Assembly: GCA_020086605.1 (NCBI GenBank)
Contig: JACBWW010000007.1
Span: forward strand, 22,066,472 to 22,130,471
Origin: Lanius collurio
Lineage: Eukaryota; Chordata; Aves; Passeriformes; Laniidae
DNA: 64,000 nucleotides
Direction of reading: 5' to 3'
In this document: positions 36,712-48,700 of the stretch, piece after piece
How the letters are laid out: every line of letters begins with the position of its first letter
Position numbering within the stretch: the first letter of the stretch is position 1
Made by a program: the position numbers and the translations under genes
Notes under the pieces: model-generated
The model's input: only the letters and a program-made list of their open reading frames with translations
What the model was told of the DNA's origin: nothing
Database searches by the model: none

Positions 36712-39700
36712 GGACAGGCAGACACTCAAATCCAAAGCTCAAATTGTAAACTTTTGACAATGTAGCACCATTCAGAAGCTGTGATAAGCCAGACTCTGCC
36801 TTGCTGCCAGTGGCTGGCTGCCTTTTATTATATTACACCACAGGTTAAAACTCTGCTCTCACCAACTCTGCCTCCCTTGGAAAAAGCCTCTAATATCAAG
36901 AACAGTTCCATTCACGTCAAATGCTTTTGTCTCTCAGCCTCAAGAAGCTGACATCTCTAACAAAGTGCATCCTACCCAACAAATGAAATATGCACTTTAT
37001 TGCTGGCCAGAAGACATCAGGACCTTTGCTACTCATCCATATACATCAGGAGAAAAAGGAGAACAAACCCAGCTGTGTGGAGAAGTCCATGTTGTGTGAC
37101 CATTTTGTTCTCCAGATAAGGAGAGGTAAATAAGGTATATGAACAACTTCTTCAAGAGAATAATATTGTGAAGCTCTTCTAATGCATAGGCTCTAGTTTG
37201 TCACTCAGAGAATCTAAGGAAATGGGTGTCAAAGATCTTATTTCCATAATTTATATATTTTCAACATTTTCCTTTAGCTTCCCATAACTCCTTATAATCA
37301 GTTTTAGCTGAAGTCTGACATTGTACAGGATACTGCTGCTTAAACAGAGATGAAAATTTCTTTTGTACTTCTGCAAGTTTTTGTCTACTGGTAAAACATC
37401 AGGGAAGGTATAATTTCATTGCTAGCATTTAATGTTCTGTTTCTGATTTACTTAACTGCATCTATTTGTTCATTAACTTTATGAATATTTTTAAACAGAA
37501 AACAATGAAAGAAAAACTGTCAGGAGTGTGGCCAATATAGCTTATGTTTTTCATCAGAATAAAATTGCTTTATTGAAAATGTAATTTGTGATTCTTTTAT
37601 GAATTTAGGGACCTCAAGAAATATACCATCAAACTTTGTGTATCAAGACATTTTTTCAGCATAGCCTGACACAGATTTGCTTAGAAGAAATAAAAGACAA
37701 TGCATGTACTCTCAAAAATGTCTGCATAATCTTAAATATGAGGAATATTCAAAATGGAAACAAACCTTTAGAGTCATTCCTAGGGATCTCTACTCCTTCC
37801 TATCTTCTAACCCCAGTAATTCATGTGGACTGCTTCATCATATTACCTATTATCTCACGTATTTACAAGAATTCAGGTTAAAACACAGTTTCAAGTTCAT
37901 CCAGGATTACAGAATGATTCCTCAAAATTTTATTATTGAAATATGATCAATAATTCTCAGTTCAGACTGGTTAAGTGTTTAAACAATCTATTGAATTAAC
38001 ATACTACTTGTCTTCTCCCTTCCTGCATATTATGATTTGTATCAAGAGATATTTCCTGGTTTCGTAACAATTCATAAAAGAGATCTCATAAATAAATCAA
38101 TGAGATAAAATAGCTGATAATATTGTAATTTACATAGTTTTAAATAAAGTAGGAAATCATTGATAATATTATAATATTAAAGTAACTTGATGAGATTTGT
38201 TTAAAGACTGCTTTCCAATGTTGATTGATTAAGGATTTGGAGCATCCATTTTCGTATCCCTTTCAGGTTTATAAGGTCAGTCTGCCACAGAATGCTGTGA
38301 GAGCAATTCAGAGCCTGTCATTTCCAAAAGTAGTTTGCAGCACTGGCTTGCAGTTTTTGGGCTTCTGTGAATGTTTAGCCTGACAAGATCTAAAAGTTAG
38401 CCCTATTTCCCTCTTTTCTGTTAAAATAGTCTTTGGGGTGCTGAGTAGTTGGCCATCTCTTTACAGTGAAACTGCTTATACACTGTCATTATAGCTATTA
38501 AAATGTATTTCAATGGTACTTAACTGCCAAGGAAAACTTGATTTTTATGAACAGGAATAGAAAACAATTGCAAGGCACACCATCAGAGTATTCAAAATTA
38601 AACATGCATGAAGCATTCCTCTAGATTCCGTGTGTTCCTTGTATATAGGAACATTTTTATCAAGGTTTCCTGGATCCAATTAAAGGAAATTAGCAATTCA
38701 TTAAATTTCTATGCTGCTATTTGGAACAATGAGCAACACTTCACTCACATTTCTTTGAGGAGACAAAAAAATGCTGTTTCAGGCACTGTAATGCCTTTGT
38801 ACCCCGTCAACACAGGGCAGCAGTGCATGAGTTGAAGAAGTTCTGATGAGAAGAACGTGTGTGTGCATATTGTATGTGTAAATGAAGGTTCATTCTCTGT
38901 TTGTGGCACTTGGCTGTGTAACAGATTTTTTCTAATGCTTTCACAGAGGTCGATAAATGGTTTTGGGTTTTGTTTGATGTAGTATCCATATGGACAACAT
39001 AATTTAAATTCTGACAGTTCATTAACTTTCTTTTAAGACTCATGTAAAGGTGTTGTCCCTCCTCTCTGCCTCCCTTACGTTTGGCATGCCAAAATAATGT
39101 ATATCTTGGTTATTAAAGGTTTTATTACAGCAGTGTAAATCTCCTTGTCAACAAATACATGCAACTGCTCAATTGTCTCATTCAAGAATTCTTTAAGTAA
39201 CAACTTTAAGATAAACCAGGAGCTAAATTCTGTAAATAACTTCTACAGTTCTGTGGAACAGATAAATTAGCATAGCCATTCCTTGGTAATTTTCTGAGAC
39301 CTCTCACTGTGCCATTTTTATAGAGCTCTAAATTGCTCATATGTTCTTCTTTTTCTTGAATGTTTTTAACATAGGTTTCACTCTCTGTTAAAGCAGATGG
39401 ACTGGAACATGTGGACATTTTTATTTTAATCTGGTAATAAAAGGAAAGTAAATTCTTGCATCTGACCTACTGCCATGGTTTGCCCTGATGATGAGACCTT
39501 CTGATGGATGAAAGAAAATTGTTCTTTAGTCCGATTCTGTCTTATTTTCTTTTTGTACTGAGAAAGCTAACCATATTGTTAACAAATGCAAACTGCTACA
39601 GTATTTTATTTTTTTACTCATTTTCTGATGTGGAAAATTGAGCCACTAGAAAGCAGACTGAGATCAATGCATTTCAACATGAAGCATGAAACAACCTTCT

Positions 39701-40289
39701 GAAAGTAATATCTCTTATTTAATAGCTTGAGTTCAATAGTGGAAAGCGGATGTCTACTTTTAGAAATCTGAAGCAGTCATGCTATCTCTGATTTAAAACA
39801 TAAAAACATTTCCAGACATAAAGATTACTGAGATGTCTAACCCTATATGAGACAGCCTTTGAACACTGATGCTGTGACCACTGGTGAACACTGGTGTCTC
39901 TGACCACCTTTTAGAATAATTGCATTTTAAAGTGTCAGTACTCCTTAAAAGAGGCAGCTGGTGAAAGGACATTTTTTCCCAACTTGTAAGATTTATTCTT
40001 GTCCTTCACTTGAAAATTAGATAAGAAGTGATATCCCACTTCCAGATAACTGTTGCCAATTGCTTATGCAGTTTCCAGAGGTGAGGCAGAAAGAAAGCAT
40101 TGCTTCCAGATCACACTGACAAAGCCTACAGGATTGATTTTTTTTTATTATTTTTCTTAAACCTGTCTTTTTTTTTTGCAGTCATAAATTTTCTAGAGTA
40201 ATCTGAAGACCTGGATGTGAAGCAGATGGTATTTTCTTTCCAGGGCACATTTTGGCCTTTGGAATAGCAGATTTAAGAAGGGAAAAGCA

Positions 40290-41100
40290 GCTAGTGTGGG
40301 CAAGGGATTGCAACAAGAGAAGAGTGAGAATTTGTGAGAGAAACAGCCCAGCAGATAGTGAGGTCAGTGAAGGAGGAGGAGGAGAAGGTGCTCCAGATGC
40401 AAGTGCAGAGATTCTCCTGCATCCCATGCAGGAGACCATGGTGAAGACCTTGGTGAGGCAGCTGTGCCCCTGCATCCTAAGGAGGTCCATGGCAGGACAG
40501 AGATCCACCTGCAGCTGGAGGACCCCAGGGTGGAGCAAGTGGATGCCTCAAGTAGGCTGTCACCACGTGAGGACCATGATAGAGCAGGCTCCTGGCAGGA
40601 CCTGTGGCCCCATGGAGTGAGGAGACTGTGTTGGAGCAGGTTTGCTGACAGGACTTTTCACCCTGTGAGGGACCCATGCTGGAACAGTTCATTCCTGAAG
40701 GACTGTACCCCATGGAAAGGACTCATGTTGGGGCAGTTTGGAAGAACTGCAGTCTGTGGGGAGGAGCCATGTTGCAGTTTATGTCTCCTGTTGGAGGAAC
40801 CCCATGCTGGAGGAGGATAAGACTGTGAGGAGTTCTCCCACTGAGGTGGAATGAGCAACAGAAAGGTGTGATGAACAGACAAATTCTTTCCTGGCTCCTT
40901 GAGCCCATGAGGGGAGGAGGTAGAGGAAACTGGGAGTAAAGTTTAAACAAGGAATAAAAGGAAGGTGAAGGGTGGTGAAAACAAGAAGGGAGGAGAAAAA
41001 CATGGTTTTTGGTTAGTTTTATTTCTCAGTATACTGCTCTGATTTGCTTGGTAATAAATTAAAATAACTTCTTTAGGTCAAGTCTGGTTTACCACTGTCA
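40290..41100 (+). mobile_element. Endogenous retrovirus LTR, 5'-truncated
   Basis: A GC-rich block (about 40370-40820) has a degenerate repeating theme of roughly 40-50 bp built on CCATGCTGGAGCAG-like words. It is followed by a purine-rich stretch and TTTATTTCTCAGTATACTGCTCTGATTTG-type sequence with AATAAA at 41053-41058. This is the layout of an avian ERV LTR (U3, then R-U5) that I recognise from many bird genomes. The far 3' end and the first part of U3 are missing. ORFs on both strands here are by-products of the GC-rich repeat. Confidence 0.8.
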
Positions 41101-41839
41101 TACAAACCCAGTACATGTATATGCTATTATCTGTATATTAAATTGACTTGAATGTCTTCTTAGATCTGATACCACTTAGAAGAAAGTAATTCACATTGGT
41201 AAATAATTTTGCACAGGATTTTTCAGTTCGTAGTTTGGTCATTAGAAAAGAACACAGAAGTAAAACCCAGTGCTACAGGAAAAAGTGAATCATATCAACC
41301 TTATCTTGTAAATCACTTCATGACATGAATACAAATAATTTCTAGCCAACTACATGATATTTATATATAAATACAGTTTTCTTTCTTTTAATCTTTCTAA
41401 GCACTAGAAATGTCAGTTAGGTACCCTAAAATGTAGATTAAAGCTGTCATGTTCAAAACCTCATATATGATCAAATCACGTTATATCCTTTTATGGGAAA
41501 ATAGCAAAAGTAGATGTAAATAGAAATTACATATTCAATCATATTTTCTGTTGCACGGTGAAATGAACTTTAGAACTGAAGCCGTTCCCCACCTACAAAC
41601 AAAATATCCAATTTCTGTTATTAAAGGAAAAGGATAACATTTAATATTTTTCATCTTGCTGTCCTCAGGGTTGTAGATAGGAAAGGTTAACAGTGAAACC
41701 GTAGTGAAACCACTTTCTAATAAAAAGATGATAAGATAGTAAAAATGGAAATCAATAAAAGCCAGAGCACTTTCTCCTACCCACTGGTTTCTCTAAGCAC
41801 ATTACACTATAACACCTACACAAAGTTTTCAAATCTTCT

Positions 41840-41990
41840 CAAGAGTCCTGCATTGGGCAGAGGTGGATCTCTGTTGAAGCCAGCTGGCCTTGGCCCAGTA
41901 GAACACGGGGGAAGCTTCTGGTAGCTTCACACAGAAGCCCCCAGAGCCTGCCCCTCAGGCTCCCTCCTGTCCCCCAAAAAACCTCAACCT
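41840..41990 (-). mobile_element. Probable LTR U3 fragment, inverted
   Basis: This GC-rich segment stands out from AT-rich flanks. Read on the minus strand it resembles the first part of U3 (GGCCAAGGCCAGCTGGC near the centre, then a second motif resembling TCCACCTCTGCCCAATGCAG) of the same kind of LTR as 40290-41100, which lacks exactly that part. The assignment rests on memory of the family and not on an alignment. Confidence 0.4.
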
Positions 41991-42276
41991 TGCCATGTAA
42001 ATCTAGTATGTTGCAACTGAAATGTTAAATAATACAATGAAAGAAGCACCTGTTAGAATGAGAAACACTCATTGCAAGCTGGCAGCATTTGGCTGTTGTG
42101 CTCCTGTGGTCTTTAAGGCTGGTCGTAGGACACTGGCTCACCTGCCAGCACTGCAGCTCTGGAAGAAATCATATTAATCATCAGTTTTACTCTCTGGATG
42201 CACCGACATCCAGGACTTGTACAGGCCAACTTTCACACTTGATCACTTGTTTTCCACCCCATTTCATCTTCTTGTG

Positions 42277-42713
42277 TGATGCCTGAAGCGGTCACCTAAA
42301 AACAGAGATGAGACAAGAGTAAGGGAATAAAGTAGGTATTTATTTGAAAGGCCTTCAGAGCCTCTGGGGAGCCAGAGGCTACTGCCAAGATGGACCCCAA
42401 GATGGACAATGGGTCACAAGTTTTTCACACTTTTATAGGTTTGGTTCATTTGCATATCAGGGCTAATTTTCCAGTTAAGGTTTCAGTTTAATGATGTAAT
42501 TTCCCCAAGCTTGCCCCACCCTTTAGAGGCTCTTTGGTTTATACTGTTTGGGCCTAGGACAGTCTGAGTGCCCTTGGAGAGCAGATCTGGAGAGGCTTTG
42601 TTACATCTTCCTAACATGAGAGAGCAGAAGTGAACAGGCTACAAGAAACTTCAGAGTTACAAACTAGGCAGCACAGGATTTGAAAAATATGAAAGTTAAA
42701 ACCTAAGACATCA
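42277..42713 (-). mobile_element. Complete solo LTR, ERV1-like family A, copy 1
   Basis: On the minus strand it starts TGATGTCTTAGG (at 42713) and ends GGCATCA (at 42277), a TGATG...CATCA pair. It carries TATAAAA (minus, 42431-42437) and AATAAA (minus, 42339-42344; 67 bp before the end). The flanks TGTG (left) and TATG (right) could be a 4-bp target duplication with one change. It aligns by eye over its whole length with 59010-59445 (437 versus 436 bp). A 4-bp duplication suggests class I (ERV1-like). No internal viral sequence is present. Confidence 0.88.
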
Positions 42714-45700
42714 TATGTGCCAAGTGCACTTTCCAAGGTGTCTTAGAGCTGCATCTCTACTCCGTTCATGGAATCTCACCAAGTCAAGTAGCTTCATACC
42801 ATGTGCAAGCAGAGGGATTTGGACAGGTAATTTCAATGCTATAACAGCTATGGATGCATAGAAATCCTTTCAGGCAATCCAGCTTTAGCTCTTGAATTTC
42901 CACTCGAATTCTTTAGCCATGAATTGCCATCCAAATTGTATATGTCACTGTGTTAGGAGTACTTAGGCAGCAAGTGAAAAATCTAGCGCTGATAAGTTCT
43001 TCCCTCTCTCCCTTAAATATCCACAGAAAAATTGAGTGGCTGTGATTTCCAGGCCTCTTTTTGGTTTGCCTTAAGGGTGAAAATTGTAGGGGTTTAAAGA
43101 TGATAAGCATTTAGAAAGCATTACAGTCTACAACAGCCTTAAAGCTCTTATGCCAAACTACTGTAAAATGTTTCAAGCTCCCCTTCCTGCTTGTGCTTTA
43201 AAGGATCATCTAAGAGAAAAGTGGAGGGCAGACGGAGTGGAATTTCAATCAAAGATGACATTAGATTGCATTCATGAGAGGAGTGTGAGCTGTTGTTTCA
43301 ACAAAAGCACAAAGATATTGCAAGTATTAGCAATGTCTGGGCTGCAAAATGCACTTTCCTTTATGGCCACTGCTTTATGGCACTTTTGCACAGAGGAGTC
43401 CTCAGCAGCACACCTGAGGAATCAACCTAGTGAAGAAAGAAAAACACATAAATAAACTGATCTGCAATAGTGTTACGCTAAATAACTGGTTTTTTTCAAG
43501 AATGAGTTCTTGAATGGTTAAAAAAAAAATCTATTAATCATAAATCCAACAATGTTATTAGAGGGTTGTAGTTCAAGTTATAGACCAGCTGTTGAACATC
43601 ACTACCTTTAAATTTTTCTCTTCTTCTCACTTGTACAACTACATTGAATAAAATAGGATCATGTGGGCATATTTTGCACTCTGTGGGTGTAATACAGTCC
43701 TTATCATCCTGAAATCCTGAGAATTGTTTCTGTTGAAGTACACTTATTTCATTTTATTCCATTTATCCACTGAATCTTTTCATGATTGCACGGTAACATC
43801 CAACGATAAAAACTCTGAAAGCTAAAGCTATACTAAATCCATGGAATAAATAGAAAAAATATAAATGTGTTATTTAAATTTTTAAGGAAAAAGAAGTCAT
43901 AGTTGGCAGTGACATCTCAGTACAAAAGATCATTTTAGTGGTAGATATGATCACAGTAGTGGAGATTTTTATATTTGCATTGATCTTTAAACAATTCTGC
44001 TTTAAAAGTCATAAATATAAATTTAACATCTACCTTATCTGTAGATTTTTATGTATTACTTTCTTTTTGTCTGATAAAATGTTACAATCTTGTTCCAGCC
44101 TTGTGAAAGCACTTTTTACCACAGTCTCTGAATTATCTGGTTTATACAATGCTTCTCACTAACATTTCAAAACTGCTAAATTATATACAGATTTTTATTA
44201 CTTATTCTTTTGACAAAAAGGTACTACAGACACCTTATATTTTAATGGCATTTTCGTGTGGTATCATGCCATGAATTTATGTTCCATGCAGGTTGCCTCA
44301 GCATATAATTAATGAGCACAGATATACACTTTGGTAAAGAGATTTTCAGACCCCCATAGGAATGGCCACTTCCTGATAAGCAAGAGCTGCTTTGTTTCTG
44401 CTTGTCATACATGAAAGGGTTTTCATAATAAACTTCAAGCAATTTTCAATTCCAGTTCAATTTCTCCCTGTATTACGTTTGCTAAGCTTCCTCAGCATGC
44501 TCCTCACCATGGAGTCAATTTTAAACGTACAAAAGCAGAACTCTGCTGTCTTGATGACACTTTTCAAAGGACTGCCATACAAGGCTCCCACAAGTCCAGG
44601 TATTTGAGCCCTATTTCCTCCACAGACTACATAGAGAAAACAGCTCTGAATCCGCATCAAGAGATTGGATTTCCCGACCTCCTGCACCATTCCCTGAGTG
44701 TGTGAAATACCAACGGTAAGTTATGTTATGAATGTGAGACAGAATTAAGCTGAAATTCCTACAAGTCTTTTAATAGGGTCATGGTGTTCAATTAAAACTT
44801 TTCTATAGCTGGGATATCTTTAAGGTCTTCTCTCCATGTGAGTTCACTAAACTGTTCAACAATATGAAAGTTTCCATTGTAATGTTTCCCACTGATCAAG
44901 CAGACCGGTGTTTTCCTCAGTGCGGCTGTGTTTTACTAGTTGTTTCTCAGTGTAATGTTCAATGTGAAGCTTCAGCTGAGTTTATTTGGATACTATCAGG
45001 TTCAACAGTTGGCCTACACAAAAGTGCTTCAGTTTCCTCCCACTTCCACTAAAATGCCCACTCTCTCCCAGTCACATAAAACTCATTCTCTTGGGAAGAC
45101 TGGATAAAGGGAAATAAGTGAACCTGTTTGAAAGTATCTTTAAAAAATTGGTGTGAAGATAGATAATGGTACTGTCTAAATTACTTTCTATTGCCTACTG
45201 TACCTCATGCCTAGGAATGGAAACATGAAAACTTAAAATTATTAAAGATTTAATTATTAACTGGCAAGCAGGTGGCAATGGACTAGAATCTAATCAATTA
45301 TTAATTTCAGTGAATTCAGGGCCAGAAGTAAGACCCATTTATTTTGTTTAGTATTTGAATAACTGTTTTTGCTTGGTTCTAATTTTGTGTTTTAATTTTC
45401 CATCATCAGCACTTATCTGTCAGGATAACAGTTGGGTTTAGAAACTAGAAAATTAAATTAATAAACCAGTTACTCAGGATCATTGTTTGTGTCTGGGATA
45501 TCTGCCCTCAGAAAGTAGTCTTCTCCAGTAAAAAGAAACTGGAAATAATGAAATAACGAAAAAGTCTTGAAATAACAGTGTCTACTGTTTCATGCTGCCT
45601 GAAAATGCTCCTTATTCAAAGTTTATGCTTTTTCTTTAAAAAAGCAAATGGCCAAGTAATTTAAGAATAGAATGAAAATGAAATACAGAAGTCTCACCTA

Positions 45701-48700
45701 GTACAGTTTTTTGACTTGTTGTTTTTAATTTTCTTCAAAATAGGATTTTTCAACTGCACAAAGTCAAGGTCTTTCATTATAACGAAAGGGAGACAAGGAC
45801 TTTTGTTTCTCAAAGGCTGAAAAATCTATGTCAACAGCTCTTTAGAGTTTATTCAATTTGAATAGTCTCAGGGAAATATTTTCAATGTGATGAACAATAA
45901 AGATGCTTGCTTAGAATTGGTTTTGGAACATTCTGCTGGGATTGACTGTTCTTGTCAGATGGATGCTCATTTATTCCAAATTTTTGAAGAACAGGTAAAA
46001 TTTTACTACTAGGTACACACAGGAATAAATTAGTATAATTGTTGACTAACTAGACTATATTAAAAAAAACTATCTTCTCTGCCCATATGCTTCTACAGAT
46101 ATTTACATTCATATTGCATCAAAATTTGGTGAGATTGGGACCCTATCATGTTATACAGTACAAGTCCACATTTTTAGAAAGATTCTATAAGACAAGAAAT
46201 TATTTACAGTAGTATTAATAGACTACAGGAAATTACTTCTTTTTCTACTGAGATGGTTCTCTCAGTACAAATTTGTCAGAAAGGTCAGATATGAACATGT
46301 TCACAACCTGTGCAGAGTCTGATTGAGCCTGAGTATAAATCAACATATCTCTGCAGACTGAACTCATTGTTACCCTGCTGCTCCCATAGCGTGGTACCTG
46401 TTGTTGAAATGCACTTCATCCTGGTTCAGTTCCTTTCCATCTATCATCTTTTCTGATTTCCCTATAAGGAGACTCAGCACGCTTTACTATTGCTGTCTAT
46501 GGCATAGACACATCTGCAGAACAGACTGGTTATGTTATTGGGAATTACGCAGAAAAATCATCCTGAGCTGCATTTTGGTTTGTTAAGCTTTTTCAAGAAA
46601 GCTAGGGAATTGTTTCACTGGCAGTTCTTTTCCGGGATACCATTTACTTTCTTTAGACCCTCTAGAAAGAGATCTTTGAGGGTCTTTGAATGTCTTACTG
46701 CTAGAAGAATACATTTAGTTTTGATAAAATTTAATGATGATATTTAACATTCATTAGAAAGCAGCTGTCTGTGCCCAAGTCTTTTGTTAAGGGTGACTTC
46801 CAACGTTTTGGTTTCCTAAAAGAATATGGCCTATGTCACAAGGCACCTGTGCTTGTGATAGTGCAGCTGAAGGAAATGCTAACAGAAATGCAGGTTCAAT
46901 ATTGTTTCTGTTGCTACAGTAGGTGTTTGTGACAGATGGCTATTTCTGAACATTCATGTTATGATTCTGAGGTTTGGTCGGGGGTTTTTTTATGCAACTT
47001 TTACCAGAACTGTGTGCATAAATTTTATCTGTGCTTCTATTGAAACAATTTTTCAGGGGAGGATGTAGGGTCTTCTCAGACAGCCTCATCTTCAGATAGA
47101 CTGGGCAGAACTAGAGCCCTTTGAAGCTGCTCTGAACTCACTGTTGGGAACATCTGAAATTGAAGACACTACTTTAAATTGAGGGATGATGAAAAAGGGC
47201 TGACTGAGGCTTTTTCTGTCCTGCCTTTTGTACACTGGCTCAAACTCAGGCTTAGTTTTGGAGGAAGACTCCATCAGGTTTTGCCAACAGAGGAACTGGC
47301 TGTGCACGAATCTTTGCTCTAATCCATCCACAGTGCTACCCTGCCTGATTCACCTCTGGGCAACCTGTTCCTCTCCTCCACACTTGTTCCAGGTTTGGAG
47401 GTAGAAATGAAGTGCAGGTGGTCAGTAGATTGGACTTCAGCACACAGCAGTGTGCTGCAGGCAGCTCCAAGCTTGTGTAGTGGCAGAGACATGACCTTGC
47501 AGACTGTGCAGAGCAAAAGAGGGAAATATTAATTGTTTGATGGGCTACATAGGTCAAATACTGTGTTAATAATGGATTTTAAACTAGCCAGCGATATATA
47601 GGGGTGAGTTAAAAAAAGTCATTGAATGACTCTGACTGAGGAATCTGAAGGCTGTCCGATACAGCAAACAAAATGACAACAGAACTTTAGAGCCATGACA
47701 GAAGGATACTTCTCCATTTTTTCTCCAGGTTTCCAGGTACTGGATATTTATATTTATCCAATTTAAAATCTTATTTTTTCCCCTTTAAAGTAGGCTGAAT
47801 TGAATTTTACTTCAGAGATAATTTCAAAATAAAAAAGGAAAGCAATTAATAAAAAGTTTTTCAGATACTCAAGGAAGATAAAGACAGTAGATCAAAGAAA
47901 AATACAACAGAAAATTCCACATAATGAGTTTCTACTGTAGCTTTCTGGTAAAGGTAAAACCAGCAGAATGCAAAATGGATTTATATATTACAATGTCAAG
48001 CTGCAGGTGAACCACAGATAAAATCCCATTAGTATAAACAGAGAGGATACATGAACTCCTAGGTTTTTAATGATAGGGTTTCTGCTCTTGGACAATGAGC
48101 AAATGACAGTCTAAAGAAGATTTGGTAAATAGATTTATATGAAATAGATTTAGCCAGAAGGATTCTTCCACCAGTAAAATAAATAATTCCATTAACAAAT
48201 GCTCACTCACCTTTATTATGTACAAATTGTTATATCATCAATATACTCTGCACTAAGCATTCGTCTGCATTGTCTTGCTAATAAAAATTCTTCTCCATAG
48301 GTACAGTGCTACAGATTGCAAAGAACATCAGTCAGTAGTAGTGGTTTACAAATCAAACCTAGTGGGGCAAAGCAGTTTATTAGTGTGCACTTCATTCTGT
48401 GACGTGTAGGATTACCTGCATGCAACACTTGAACTGTAAACATTTCCATTTGCAGAGGGTGATGAAAATAACTTCAGTAATGTATACTACACATGCTTAC
48501 ACCACAGTAAGACTCAGCACCCTCATGTTTAACCTCATAGCAGTTGATAGGACATAACAGTGAAGAAGTGAGATGACATCATTGAAGCACAAATAACTGG
48601 AACAGCTTCCTGCCTGTGTTCTGGCAGATTGTGGAATATTTTCCAACCCAGAAAATAACCTCATTAATGCATTTAAAGGTAGGCTGACAAAAGCCCTGGT

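Larger units (their letters stand above)
32464..40289. other. Unique AT-rich DNA with microsatellites, no gene seen
   Basis: Apart from the (AAAAT)n, (TG)n and T-rich tracts listed separately, only weak ORFs are seen. The largest is 130 codons on the minus strand at 34919-35311, which matches nothing recognised. A pseudo-exon-like segment of 29 nt ends at the donor ACAG|GTAAGA near 33019. Confidence 0.5.

Noticed and set aside
40182..41003. Cluster of 70-120-codon ORFs on both strands
   Set aside because: They lie in the GC-rich part of an ERV LTR and have no coding features.
48210..48310. Possible minus-strand terminal exon downstream of 50991-51140
   Set aside because: The acceptor is only moderate; in the phase left by 50991-51140 the frame stops after about ten codons; and a donor-like site at the end makes a pseudo-exon equally likely.
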